From Armatimonadota bacterium (GTDB lineage: Bacteria; Armatimonadota; Zipacnadia; JAUWAU01): 64,000 nt of DNA. The notes under the pieces were generated by a model, which worked only from the letters and a program-made list of their open reading frames with translations, did no database searches and was not told the DNA's origin. Below are positions 1 to 8,314 of the stretch, piece after piece; the first letter of the stretch is position 1, and each line of letters begins with the position of its first letter. A program made the position numbers and the translations under genes. Location of the stretch: the NCBI GenBank assembly GCA_030601885.1, contig JAUWAU010000011.1:1-64000 (forward strand), in the 5' to 3' direction.

Positions 1-111
1 CAGATGTGGGACGCAGGATGGGGCGATGAGACGCCCATCACGAACTTCCGAGATGCGCTCAAGAGCATTCAGCTCTGCGAATGGATTCAGTACGGCAAGC
101 CGAGGACGTAG
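1..111 (+). CDS. C-terminal end of a truncated gene, possibly a Gfo/Idh/MocA oxidoreductase
   Basis: An open frame enters from the left edge and stops at TAG 109-111, leaving 36 codons. The end contains FRDALKSIQLCEWIQYGKP. This resembles the last helix of Gfo/Idh/MocA-family dehydrogenases, where a DAL...E.I..S...GK pattern is usual. The assignment rests on that short stretch only and is tentative; the body of the gene lies outside the window. Bases 1-32 are repeated almost exactly at 177-208. Confidence 0.4.
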   Translation, partial: QMWDAGWGDETPITNFRDALKSIQLCEWIQYGKPRT

Positions 112-141
112 GGAAGGCAGTGGTTAGCCAAGGCAACGGCC

Positions 142-163
142 GGCGGGGATAGGCATCCCCGCC
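142..163. repeat. perfect hairpin, 9-bp stem (GGCGGGGAT arms), shared with 15.17 kb
   Basis: Arms GGCGGGGAT (142-150) and ATCCCCGCC (155-163) enclose an AGGC loop. The inner 20 bases (143-162) recur identically at 15168-15187, so this is a dispersed palindrome and not only a local terminator. No T-run follows it. It lies in the 90-bp gap between the truncated first gene and the zinc-ribbon gene. Confidence 0.75.
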
Positions 164-176
164 CGACAACGGATGG

Positions 177-208
177 CAGATGTGGAACGGAGGATGGGGC
201 GATGAGAC
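177..208 (+). repeat. 32-bp direct repeat of bases 1-32
   Basis: Bases 177-208 match bases 1-32 at 30 of 32 positions, with differences at the 10th and 14th base. The first copy is inside the coding end of the upstream gene. The second copy supplies the GGAGG-like ribosome binding site and the ATG of the zinc-ribbon gene. A local duplication is the simplest explanation. A shorter GCAGATGTGG echo occurs again near 602. Confidence 0.7.
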
Positions 209-573
209 TGTGCCCGGTGTGCAGCCAACCGATGCGGGAGCGGAAGGTGTACACGATTGCGGTTGATGGATGTGATCGGTGTGGCGGCGCGTGGTTCGAT
301 CATCACGAGTTGACCGAGCTGGCCAAGACCGATCTTCAGGTCCTGGGGCGGCTGGACGCCGAGTTTCGGCCCGTTGATACGAAAACGCACGGGCCCATCA
401 TGAGCAGACGGTGTCCGGGCTGCGCCATCACGCTCGAGCCCAAGGAGCTGCGCCACGCGCCGGGCGTCACCGTCGATGTATGCCCGCGATGCTGCGGCAT
501 TTGGCTCGAGGACACCGAGCTCACGGCGATCCAGGAAGTGGTGGGCAAGGCGCATCCAACTGCAGGGGAGTGA
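202..573 (+). CDS. small double zinc-ribbon protein (zf-TFIIB type)
   Basis: A 123-residue soluble protein with two copies of a zinc-ribbon of the zf-TFIIB kind. The first has CPVCSQPM (residues 4-11) and CDRCGGAWFDHHEL (about 24-37). The second has CPGC and CPRCCGIWLEDTEL (about 95-108). The C-G-G/I-W-hydrophobic-D/E-x-x-E-L pattern after the second CxxC is typical of this family, whose members are mostly uncharacterised. No catalytic motif is visible. The start is set by the purine-rich GGAGGA at 189-194. The spacing before larE is 279 bp, so it is probably a separate transcription unit. Confidence 0.8.
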   Translation: MRLCPVCSQPMRERKVYTIAVDGCDRCGGAWFDHHELTELAKTDLQVLGRLDAEFRPVDTKTHGPIMSRRCPGCAITLEPKELRHAPGVTVDVCPRCCGIWLEDTELTAIQEVVGKAHPTAGE

Positions 574-619
574 GCGCTGCCGGCCGCGAGTGTGAGCGAA
601 TGCAGATGTGGCGCAAGTC

Positions 620-646
620 GGAGCCGGGGTCTGGTGCCCCGGCTCC
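620..646. terminator. strong hairpin between the zinc-ribbon gene and larE
   Basis: Arms GGAGCCGGGG (620-629) and CCCCGGCTCC (637-646) form a perfect 10-bp stem with a 7-nt loop. There is no T-tract, so termination would have to be factor-assisted. It may equally be another member of the variable-arm hairpins found elsewhere in the window. The remainder of the 574-852 gap shows no further recognisable feature. Confidence 0.4.
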
Positions 647-852
647 ATGGCCGGGACGTGGCGCCGCGCGGTGTGGCGTCACGATGGATGTGTGGCGCGG
701 GTTGCTGACGGAGCTATGCCCGGTGGGGCAAGAGAAACGCGGGTGGCGACTTGCAAGTGCCATCCAGTCGCGTTGGGAGGGCGGCGACAGCCGCGCAGCA
801 GTATCGCGGCTTATACAAGTGGGGCAGTACGCCGGCGCTGATGGAAAGGTGA

Positions 853-1797
853 GTGCTATTGAGCACGCAGAGACCATCAACAGAGATCGACCTGCAGAAG
901 GCGAGAGAGAAGGAGGCGGCGCTGAAGACGAGACTCGCCGAGCTCGGCAGCGCCCTCGTCGCCTTCTCCGGCGGCGTAGACAGCACGTACCTTCTGGCCA
1001 CCGCGGCTGACGTGCTTGGCGACCAGGTCGCTGCAGCGACCTCGCGCTCAGAGACCTACTCAGCAGCCGAACTGGAGGAATCGCAACGGATCGCCGAGCA
1101 GTTCGGCGTGAAGCAGTTCGTGCTCCGCACGTCGGAGCTGGAGATAGAGAACTTCGCCAACAACCCGGTCAACCGGTGCTACTACTGCAAGAAGGAACTG
1201 TTTCAGACTCTGGGGAAGCTAGCGCGAGAGCACGGTTATGCGCACGTATTGTACGGAGCCAATGCTGACGACGCCTACGATCACCGCCCCGGGCACATGG
1301 CCGCGGACGAGATCGGAGCTATCGGGCCGCTCATGGAGGTGGGGTTGACCAAGGCAGAGATCCGAGAGCTTTCGCGCCTGCGGGGCCTGCCCACGTGGGA
1401 CAAGCCCGCGTTAGCCTGTCTTGCCTCGAGGTTCCCATATCATCAGCAGATCACCGTAGAGAAGCTCAGGATGGTAGGGGAGGCCGAGGCGTTCCTGCGG
1501 ACCCTGGGGATACGGCAGGTTCGCGTTCGACATCACGATGACCGGATCGCCAGGATCGAGGTGGAGCCCAAAGACGTGCCGAGGCTGGCCTCGCCGGAAA
1601 CGGCGGAGGCTGTCGTCCGAAAGCTCAAGAGCATCGGGTACGTATACGTCGCACTCGACTTGGAGGGCTTTCGCTCGGGAAGCATGAATGAGCCGCTCGG
1701 CCTGCGCGGCGGAGACGCCGAGACGTCCGGCGAGCGCGCAGCGGCAGATCCGAAGAGGCCATCGGAAGAGGGGCCATCTCGCCGTGGAGACACATGA
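853..1797 (+). CDS. larE: ATP-dependent sacrificial sulfur transferase LarE
   Basis: LarE adenylates pyridinium-3,5-biscarboxylic acid mononucleotide and inserts sulfur to make the nickel-pincer nucleotide cofactor of lactate racemase and related enzymes. The PP-loop SGGVDS lies at about residues 39-44. The family motif NRCYYCKKELF follows, then ACLASRFPY near residue 195, which carries the cysteine that acts as sulfur donor in the single-cysteine LarE class. GTG 853 is annotated. TTG 859 has better spacing from AGGTGA (847-852) and may be the true start. A charged tail of about 30 residues goes beyond the usual family length and overlaps nadB. larB and larC are not in the window. Confidence 0.88.
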   Translation: MLLSTQRPSTEIDLQKAREKEAALKTRLAELGSALVAFSGGVDSTYLLATAADVLGDQVAAATSRSETYSAAELEESQRIAEQFGVKQFVLRTSELEIENFANNPVNRCYYCKKELFQTLGKLAREHGYAHVLYGANADDAYDHRPGHMAADEIGAIGPLMEVGLTKAEIRELSRLRGLPTWDKPALACLASRFPYHQQITVEKLRMVGEAEAFLRTLGIRQVRVRHHDDRIARIEVEPKDVPRLASPETAEAVVRKLKSIGYVYVALDLEGFRSGSMNEPLGLRGGDAETSGERAAADPKRPSEEGPSRRGDT

Positions 1798-3367
1798 GTC
1801 TGAGTTTCTCATCGTGGGCAGCGGCATAGCCGGGCTGTGGACCGCCCTTAACCTGGCCGGCCGGGGGCGCGTTACTCTTATCACGAAGGATGTTCTGAGC
1901 GAGGGGAGCACGTTGTACGCGCAGGGCGGCGTTGCCGTCGCCTGGGAGCGCGAAGACTCGCCCACACTACACTTGGAAGACACGATATCGGCCGCTGCAG
2001 GCCTGTGCAACGAGGCGGCGGCCCGGGTGCTTACCGAGGGGGGCGCTGAGCAGGTAGGCAAGCTGATGATGCTCGGCTGCCGCTTCGACACTCACAACGG
2101 CCGTCTGGCGCTCACGCGCGAGGCCGCCCATCGTGCCCGACGGATTGCCCACGCCCTCGGCGATGCCACTGGGCGTGAGATCGAGCGGACGCTTGCGGCG
2201 CAGGTGCGCGCGGGGGAGGATATCACCATCCTCGAGCACACCTTCCTGCTGGACTTCCTGACCGAGAACGGCCGGTGCATTGGCGCCCAGGCTCTGGATT
2301 TGCCTACGGGTGCGGATGTGCGCTTGCTTGCCTCTGCCACACTCGCGGCGACGGGCGGGATCGGGCAGCTCTATCGGGAAACTACCAATCCGCCCGTTGC
2401 GACCGGCGACGGCATCGCGGCAGCGTATCGCGCCGGCGCCGAGCTCGTAGATATGGAATTCATCCAGTTCCACCCCACAGCCCTGGCCAAACCTGGGTAC
2501 CCCAAGTTCCTCATCTCGGAAGCCGCCCGAGGGGAGGGGGCAGTCCTGCGGAATGCAGCGGGCGAGCGCTTCATGGCCGAGTACCACCCGAGCGCCGAGC
2601 TGGCTCCGCGGGACATCGTCGCACGGGCAATCGTCGCTGAAATGACAAAGAGCGGAGAGGACCACGTGCTCCTGGACTTCCGCGAGCTGCGGCCGGGAGT
2701 CATCGACGAGCGATTCCCCAACATCGCGGCCCGGTGCCTCGAACACGGCATTGACCTCCGGCGCGATCTGGTGCCCGTGTCGCCGGCAGCGCACTACTTC
2801 ATGGGTGGTATTCTGGTAGACATCGACGGCCGGAGCACGGTGCCAGGCCTGTACGCATGCGCGGAATGCGCCTGCACCGGGGTGCACGGGGCCAACCGCC
2901 TGGCGAGCAACTCGATGCTCGAGGGTCTCGTCTTCGGTGATCGATGTGCTAGGGCGATGAGCAGGGAGCCGGCTGCCGTGTCGGCGGCGCCGGGCGAATC
3001 AGCCGCACCCGTGACCGCGAGAAACAACCCGCGCCCCGCTGCGGAGCTTCGGAGGGCCCTGCGGCAGCTCATGTCGGAAAACGTAGGGATCGTACGCTCC
3101 GGCGAGTCGCTCGCCCGGGCTAGCCATGAGTTGGCGTCGCTCACTGAGACAGGGGGCGGGCACGGCTCGCGCCACCCGGAGCACCTGGAACTGACGAACA
3201 TGCTGACCGTCGCAGAGCTCATTATAGCGGCGGCGACGGCACGGACGGAGAGCCGCGGCGCGCACTACCGTACAGACTATCCGCATCCGGACGCTGGGTG
3301 GCACAAGCACATTTGCTTCCGCAAGGGAGATGATGGCCGCAGCGAAATGCGGCTCCGGGAGGCATGA
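1784..3367 (+). CDS. nadB: L-aspartate oxidase NadB
   Basis: A FAD enzyme that oxidises L-aspartate to iminoaspartate, the first step of de novo NAD synthesis. The N-terminal dinucleotide fold is GSGIAGLW. STLYAQGGVAVAW is the FAD/substrate loop. HYFMGGI and GVHGANRLASNSMLEGLVFG are hallmark motifs of the succinate dehydrogenase/NadB flavoprotein family. The start is placed at GTG 1784, with GGAAGAGGGG upstream. This gives 527 residues and removes a spurious N-terminal extension. The gene overlaps the end of larE by 14 nt, so the two are probably translationally coupled. nadA and nadC are not present nearby. Confidence 0.93.
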   Translation: METHESEFLIVGSGIAGLWTALNLAGRGRVTLITKDVLSEGSTLYAQGGVAVAWEREDSPTLHLEDTISAAAGLCNEAAARVLTEGGAEQVGKLMMLGCRFDTHNGRLALTREAAHRARRIAHALGDATGREIERTLAAQVRAGEDITILEHTFLLDFLTENGRCIGAQALDLPTGADVRLLASATLAATGGIGQLYRETTNPPVATGDGIAAAYRAGAELVDMEFIQFHPTALAKPGYPKFLISEAARGEGAVLRNAAGERFMAEYHPSAELAPRDIVARAIVAEMTKSGEDHVLLDFRELRPGVIDERFPNIAARCLEHGIDLRRDLVPVSPAAHYFMGGILVDIDGRSTVPGLYACAECACTGVHGANRLASNSMLEGLVFGDRCARAMSREPAAVSAAPGESAAPVTARNNPRPAAELRRALRQLMSENVGIVRSGESLARASHELASLTETGGGHGSRHPEHLELTNMLTVAELIIAAATARTESRGAHYRTDYPHPDAGWHKHICFRKGDDGRSEMRLREA

Positions 3368-3374
3368 TGAACCG

Positions 3375-3914
3375 ATGGAAGAGCACTCCCAGCCGACAGA
3401 GCAACCCAGTGTTGCCGTAGCCACACGCCGCCTGGGCTTTGAGCCGCCCCGGGGGGTGAGTCGCATCGAGTGGCGCTCAGGACTGGCGCATTTCGCCATC
3501 AAGACGGAGGAGGGCGGCCGAGCCCTGGCATCGGTGTTCAGGCCCCTCGTGGAGGTCGGGGTGAGCGTGGACATGGTCAAGCTGCTCCCGCCCGGCATTC
3601 GCTTCGCTCTGTCCGAGGGTGAGATCGATGTCACCAGTGAGACGCTCCGGAAGCTGGGTTTGGAGTTCACCGTAACGCCGGAGTGCGCTGTGCTGACCGT
3701 ATACGCGCCGGACATGCGATCACTTCCCGGCATCATGGCCACGGTCGTTGGTGCCCTGGACCACGATGGCGTGCGGGTGCTTTCCACTGACGATTCGTAC
3801 GACTCCATATTCTGCATAATCGACCGCAACGATGGGCCACGCGCGTGCCAAGCGCTGGCGAAAGAGTTCGGCCTGGATCTGAAGAGCGGCGAAGGCCCCG
3901 GGGTGGAGTGGTAG
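3375..3914 (+). CDS. tandem ACT-domain protein, probable regulator of the adjacent aspartate kinase
   Basis: A 179-residue protein whose body reads as two ACT folds: about residues 30-95 (SGLAHFAIKT...) and 100-170 (CAVLTVYAPDMRSLPGIMATV...). ACT domains bind amino acids and regulate metabolic enzymes. The ATG at 3375 follows GGGAGG (3357-3362). The next gene, lysC, starts 2 bp after the stop. Stand-alone ACT proteins beside aspartate kinase occur in several lineages as regulatory partners, so a role in feedback control of the aspartate pathway is inferred. No catalytic residues are seen. Confidence 0.75.
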   Translation: MEEHSQPTEQPSVAVATRRLGFEPPRGVSRIEWRSGLAHFAIKTEEGGRALASVFRPLVEVGVSVDMVKLLPPGIRFALSEGEIDVTSETLRKLGLEFTVTPECAVLTVYAPDMRSLPGIMATVVGALDHDGVRVLSTDDSYDSIFCIIDRNDGPRACQALAKEFGLDLKSGEGPGVEW

Positions 3915-3916
3915 CC

Positions 3917-5287
3917 ATGACCGACATCAAACCATTAGTGATGAAGTTCGGCGGCACGTCGGTGCGTACGGCTGAGCAGCGCCAGGCAGCGGTGCGGCAC
4001 GTGTGTCGGGCGCGGGAGGCTGGGTATCACCCTGTCGTCGTCGTCTCTGCAATGGGCCGAAAGGGCGAGCCGTACGCCACCGACACGCTCATCGCGCTTG
4101 CGGAGGAGATCGGGCCGGACATGGCCTCGCGGGAGAAGGACATGCTCATGGCGTGCGGCGAGATCATCTCCACGGTGATCATGGCGCACCTGATCCGGCA
4201 TCTGGGAAACTGCGACACGGTCGCGCTGAGCGGCGGTCAGGCGGGGATCGTCACCGATCGCAAGTTCGGCGCGGCGCGCATCCTCGCCATCGATCCGACC
4301 CGCATTCAGCGCTGCTTCAGCGACGGCACCATCCCGGTCGTGGCGGGCTTTCAGGGCGTCACGCGAGGTGCCGCCGCCCATGAGCACGGCGCCATCACCA
4401 CCCTGGGAAGAGGCGGCAGCGATACTACCGCGTCGGCCCTTGGCGCGGCCGTGCATGCCGTTGAGGTGCAGATCTTCACGGATGTCCCGGGCATCATGAC
4501 GGCGGACCCGACCATCGTGCCAAACGCGCGAACACTGGGCACGATCACGTACCGGGAGATCTGCGAGATGGCGCACCAGGGGGCGAAAGTCCTGCATCCC
4601 AGGGCTGCCGAGATCGCGATGGAATACGGCATCCCCCTGCGCGTGCTGTCCCCGATGGGGGACGGAGAGGGAACGCTCATCGTCGCTGAGGCAAAGGTGG
4701 ATCGCACCCGGGAGCACGGTGTCACGGGCGTCGCACACTCCGGCGCAGTGGTGCCGCTCAGCATGCGCGTTGACGAGGAGTATTGCAAGCCGCAGGTGGA
4801 ACGGGATACTCTGGCCCGGGTCGCCGCCGAGGATATCAGCGTTTATTTCACCAGCGATACGCCCGAGACGATGAACTTCGTCGTGGATGAGGACGTGCTG
4901 CCCATTGTGCTGAACGCCGTCGAGAACGTGACGCTCACCGCCACGGACCGCGATGGGCAGCCTCGTCGCTTCCGCGTCGCGCGGCACGCATCCAGTGTCG
5001 CTGCAGACGATGCCATCCCCGTGCAGTTGCACGTGCACCCCGACTGTGTGATCGTATCGCTCATCGGGCGCGACTTGCGCCGCGTGCCGGGGGTGATAGC
5101 GCGGGCAGCAGAGGCGCTCGAGGGGGCGGGGATCAAGATCCTCCAGGTGGCGGGCAGCAGCAACTGCCTGTCATGCCTCATCCGCGAGCCGCACAAGGAA
5201 GAAGCCGTGCGCCGACTACACGAGAAGTTCCATCTGCACCTGGGGGATGAGGGGGCTGGCGGACAGCGGCCAATGGCCGGCAGTTAA
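3917..5287 (+). CDS. lysC: aspartate kinase (monofunctional)
   Basis: Phosphorylates L-aspartate, the committing step toward lysine/diaminopimelate, methionine and threonine. The start motif VMKFGGTSV (residues 8-16) is diagnostic. GRGGSDTTASALGAAV and TDVPGIMTADP follow in the kinase domain. The C-terminal third carries ACT domains (VNFVVDED..., VIVSLIGRDLRRVPGVIARA...). ATG 3917 is chosen because FGGTS then sits at the expected distance and GGAG lies just upstream in the preceding gene. It is the last gene of the larE-nadB-ACT-lysC run. The final codons coincide with a CCAATGG...TTAATGG heptad tract, so the tail may be a recent extension. Confidence 0.93.
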   Translation: MTDIKPLVMKFGGTSVRTAEQRQAAVRHVCRAREAGYHPVVVVSAMGRKGEPYATDTLIALAEEIGPDMASREKDMLMACGEIISTVIMAHLIRHLGNCDTVALSGGQAGIVTDRKFGAARILAIDPTRIQRCFSDGTIPVVAGFQGVTRGAAAHEHGAITTLGRGGSDTTASALGAAVHAVEVQIFTDVPGIMTADPTIVPNARTLGTITYREICEMAHQGAKVLHPRAAEIAMEYGIPLRVLSPMGDGEGTLIVAEAKVDRTREHGVTGVAHSGAVVPLSMRVDEEYCKPQVERDTLARVAAEDISVYFTSDTPETMNFVVDEDVLPIVLNAVENVTLTATDRDGQPRRFRVARHASSVAADDAIPVQLHVHPDCVIVSLIGRDLRRVPGVIARAAEALEGAGIKILQVAGSSNCLSCLIREPHKEEAVRRLHEKFHLHLGDEGAGGQRPMAGS

Positions 5288-5350
5288 TGGTTGGTGCTGC
5301 ATGAACGGACCGCTGCCCATCAACCATGGGGCATGCGGTGGCTGCCGGCA

Positions 5351-5716
5351 TTACAGGGTGAGCTCCGCCACCTGGCAATACTTCAACTGCTTCCGTGCAT
5401 CGGCGTTGCCCGGATCGAGCTTCAACACTCGGCCGAACGTTGTCTCACCCTCCACGTACATCTCCGCCATCATGTACGTCTTGGCCAAGTCGAGCAATAT
5501 GCGCGGCGACAGCGGCGCCAGCTCCGCGGCGCTTTCTAGCTCCGACACCGCCTCCGCCAGGCGCCCCTTAAACCCCAGGCATAGTCCGAGTCCATGGTGG
5601 GCGCGAACGCAATCCGGGTACGTGAGCACCATTTGGCGATACGCCGCCACGGCCTGATCCACCTTGACGTCGCGTCTGAGCCGATCTGCTTCCTCGAGCT
5701 GCTGCTCCATATCCAT
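5351..5716 (-). CDS. small TPR-repeat protein
   Basis: A 121-residue protein made almost entirely of tetratricopeptide repeats. One runs over about residues 14-47 (AVAAYRQMVLTYPDCVRAHHGLG). Another ends in GRVLKLDPGNADARKQL. TPRs mediate protein-protein contacts; no enzymatic domain or signal peptide is seen. The ATG on the minus strand at 5716 is preceded by GGGG-rich sequence. A much longer open frame extends upstream but without TPR or other coding character. The gene is convergent with lysC and divergent from the promoter at 5939. Confidence 0.75.
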   Translation of the reverse strand: MDMEQQLEEADRLRRDVKVDQAVAAYRQMVLTYPDCVRAHHGLGLCLGFKGRLAEAVSELESAAELAPLSPRILLDLAKTYMMAEMYVEGETTFGRVLKLDPGNADARKQLKYCQVAELTL

Positions 5717-5938
5717 TGTCCCCAGCCCCAAGCCACGCCGGCGTGTCCGGCACGAGCCGGACTGCCATGATGCTCCCACCACATTATTCCCCGAAAGACC
5801 CCCGGGCACGAACGCTTTTCGCTTACCGTTGCGGGGGAGATGCTCGTTGCTGAGGGCGATGGACTCCCGGTGTCGGTACCGGCCCGCATGCCGAGGGTTG
5901 CACCCCGCGGCGCTCAGCAGGGGCACTGTGGCTCGAAG

Positions 5939-5968
5939 TTGACACTCCGAACAGCGGCCAGGTATAAT
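5939..5968 (+). promoter_or_regulatory. consensus sigma-70 promoter
   Basis: TTGACA (5939-5944) and TATAAT (5963-5968) are both perfect consensus hexamers with an 18-bp spacer. Transcription would start near 5975, reading rightward. That leaves a leader of about 285 nt before the phosphodiester glycosidase ATG at 6260. Confidence 0.75.
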
Positions 5969-5974
5969 CACTGG

Positions 5975-6075
5975 CGCCCAGAGGGCAATGAAGAATGCCA
6001 AAGGCGAAAGGCAGGGGCTGACCAACGGCCGGGCGTATCGGCGCCCTCTGCTTTCGTGCTTCTGGCTCCTGCCCC
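5975..6075 (+). promoter_or_regulatory. structured leader with competing hairpins
   Basis: Downstream of the promoter, CAGAGGGC (5979-5986) can pair with GCCCTCTG (6043-6050) to close a domain of about 70 nt. GGCA (5984-5987) can instead pair with TGCC (5996-5999), which uses part of the same 5-prime arm. That is a mutually exclusive arrangement. I could not match it to a known riboswitch class. The rest of the 5717-6260 gap holds the promoter and repeat unit 1; 5717-5938 shows nothing recognisable. Confidence 0.4.
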
Positions 6076-6250
6076 GAAGATTTGGTTGTGTGCCTTTCTG
6101 TAGGCGAGTACCTGTCGCCGACGCGCCATAGCCGCTATGGCGACGGAGCGTGGCTCGCTGCCGTCCCTCTGTCGATCCCTGACAGATGGGCCAGCACAGC
6201 AATCCTCATCGTTTCCGGGTGGTCCACCGGGCCATGGCGAACTGCTTTGG
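6076..6250 (+). repeat. composite structured repeat, unit 1
   Basis: Module A starts at GAAGATTTGG (6076) and its first 40 bases match 39477-39516 at 39 positions. TGTAG follows at 6099. A hairpin with arms GGCGA and TCGCC comes next, then a second with arms CGCCATAG and CTATGGCG. Module B (CCTCATCGTTTCCGGGTG, 6204-6221) continues to about 6250, where its end abuts the ribosome binding site of the next gene. Five other units are at 13.7, 15.1, 39.3, 39.5 and 45.0 kb. Confidence 0.75.
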
Positions 6251-6259
6251 AGTGGTGCG

Positions 6260-8155
6260 ATGCACGGATCAAGCAAGAGACGAAGCCTGTGGCCCGCGGT
6301 CGTCGGGGCCACGCTCGCAGCAATGGTCACAGCCGCCGGTGTCGCCGACCCCGAGCCCGAACCCACGCCGTCTGCCTCGCCGGGGATCACGGTGCGCATT
6401 GGGGACCGCGAGGTCACCTGTACCCCTCGGCCGCGTCTGCGAGACGGCCACGTGCTGGTGCCCAGCAGCTTCTTGACGGACTGCCTCGGTGGCTCCGCCA
6501 GCTACGATGACGCCACGCGCACCTGGAGCCTCACACTGAGTGAGCACAGCCTGCTTATCAGAACGTGGCAGCGCCACTTTGTGCTTGACGGGGACCGAGG
6601 CGAAGCGCCCTGGGCCCCCGAGCTCCTGGGCGACACGCTGTTCATCCCGCTATGGACCCTCTCGCACAGCTTCGGGCTGAAGGCCTCCTTTGCCGAGACG
6701 CCCGACGGTGGCGTCATCACGTGCAAGCAGCTCTCGGGCTCGCTTCGCCATATTCGCTGCGGCTGGTACCCGGACAAGACGCGTGTGGTTCTCGATTTGG
6801 ACGTTCTCGTGGCCTATTCGTGGGAACAGGAGGACGACGGCTCCGTGCTGGTGCACCTTCCGCCGGTGCCACCCGGCAAGCCGTTGAAGCGCCGCCTGGT
6901 CAGCATCAATTCGCCCTGGGTCCAGGAGGTGCAGCAAAGATCGCTCCCTGATCGCAGCGTCCAGGTTCGCATCGTTACGACGGGCGAAGTCGTACCGAAG
7001 GTGTTCACACTCGGCAACCCGGCGCGCATCGTGGTGGACATAGAGAGGCCCGCGCCCGAGCCGAGCGAGGCCCCCCAACAGCCGGTCGCACCGGAGCAGG
7101 TCGTTCCGACAACTCCGGATGGCGGGATGTGGGCGCAAGAGCGTCAGTTCGCGACGGCAAACGGTACCGTGCGTCTCAATGTGCTCTACGTGGATCTGCG
7201 GGCACCCGGCGTCCACGTGCAGCCGGCGCTGGCGGCACATACCGTCGCCCACAAGGCCCGCCCGAGCGCCATTGCCCGGCGCGACGGTGCGTACGCGGCC
7301 GTCAACGGCGGCTTCTTTGCACCCCGCGGCGAGCCGCTCGGCATGCTCGTCATCAACGGCGAGTGGATTTCGCATCCGATACTCGGCCGCGCCGCCCTCG
7401 GCATTATGCAAGAGAAGGCGGCGCTCATAGACAACGTCCACTTCGACGGATCAGTCGGGTTCCCGGGCATTGGGACGCTGCGCCTGACCGGCATCAATGC
7501 GCGTCACCGCGAGGGGGCCGAGCTCATACTCTACAATCGCCGCTGGGCCGATTACCTGCAGGGCACTCGAGGGGCGACACGCGTGGCCATCACCGACACC
7601 GGCGTCATCAGTCGGGTGGCGACGGACGGGACCGAGGTATTCATCCCGCCCGGCGGCTGGGTGCTCTCCGGAACGGGCGCCAATGCCACGCGCCTCGCGA
7701 AAGCGCAGCCAGGGACATGCGTTAATCTCTCCCTCGCCACCCGTCCGCAATGGGACGGGCTACTGCATGCCCTGGGCGGGGGCCCAAGGCTCGTGAAAGA
7801 TGGTCAGCCATACGTGACGGCGGTACAGGAGCGCTTTAAGGGCGACGTGCGGACAGGCCGGGCGCCGCGGACCGCTGCCGCGGTCGATGCCGATGGCCGA
7901 CTGATGCTGGTCACAGTTGACGGGCGGGACGCGGGGGGCAGCGGCGGCATGACGCTCGGCGAACTCGCCATCGCCCTGATCAAGCTGGGCGCCAAGGACG
8001 CCATGAATCTGGACGGGGGATCCTCGTCCACGTTCGTCATCGGCTCTCGCGTTGTCAATAGGCCGTCGAGCGGATTCGAGCGGGCGGTGTCTAACGCCCT
8101 CCTGGTCTTTGGTGGGCCTGGCGCCCGAACTGCCGCGGTGGCCAGTGGGCAGTGA
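6260..8155 (+). CDS. secreted phosphodiester glycosidase (NAGPA-like) with stalk and AMIN-like domains
   Basis: A 631-residue exported protein. An N-terminal signal peptide (hydrophobic stretch about residues 11-28) is followed by a copper-amine-oxidase-N-like stalk domain (about 35-160). A beta-rich AMIN-like region with RIVVDIERP comes next (about 160-270). A C-terminal phosphodiester glycosidase domain has AAVNGGFFAP (about residue 346) and the family signature NLDGGSSST near 582. The family cleaves sugar phosphodiesters; the bacterial substrates are mostly unknown, and a cell-wall substrate is likely given the stalk/AMIN domains. ATG 6260 is chosen for GGAG at 6249-6252 and the signal peptide. 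A longer frame starting in the repeat is rejected. The last codons fall in a GGCCAGTGGGCAGTGA heptad tract. Confidence 0.85.
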   Translation: MHGSSKRRSLWPAVVGATLAAMVTAAGVADPEPEPTPSASPGITVRIGDREVTCTPRPRLRDGHVLVPSSFLTDCLGGSASYDDATRTWSLTLSEHSLLIRTWQRHFVLDGDRGEAPWAPELLGDTLFIPLWTLSHSFGLKASFAETPDGGVITCKQLSGSLRHIRCGWYPDKTRVVLDLDVLVAYSWEQEDDGSVLVHLPPVPPGKPLKRRLVSINSPWVQEVQQRSLPDRSVQVRIVTTGEVVPKVFTLGNPARIVVDIERPAPEPSEAPQQPVAPEQVVPTTPDGGMWAQERQFATANGTVRLNVLYVDLRAPGVHVQPALAAHTVAHKARPSAIARRDGAYAAVNGGFFAPRGEPLGMLVINGEWISHPILGRAALGIMQEKAALIDNVHFDGSVGFPGIGTLRLTGINARHREGAELILYNRRWADYLQGTRGATRVAITDTGVISRVATDGTEVFIPPGGWVLSGTGANATRLAKAQPGTCVNLSLATRPQWDGLLHALGGGPRLVKDGQPYVTAVQERFKGDVRTGRAPRTAAAVDADGRLMLVTVDGRDAGGSGGMTLGELAIALIKLGAKDAMNLDGGSSSTFVIGSRVVNRPSSGFERAVSNALLVFGGPGARTAAVASGQ

Positions 8156-8314
8156 GCCGTGCGGAGTGGGCAGAACGGCAGTTGTCGGTGGCCGCAGACG
8201 CCTTTCCCCCATGACTCAGACCCCCGGATGGCGTCTGAAGCAGGATGGCCTCGATCGCAGGCGCAACAGCTTGGCCGCCCCTATTGACCCAGTGCCTCCT
8301 CGGAGTGACGATCG

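Noticed and set aside
1688-1783. Upstream ATG extension of nadB
   Set aside because: The region is the coding end of larE in another frame; the FAD motif position fits GTG 1784.
6137-6259. N-terminal extension of the phosphodiester glycosidase
   Set aside because: It translates repeat unit 1; a signal peptide and ribosome binding site begin at 6260.
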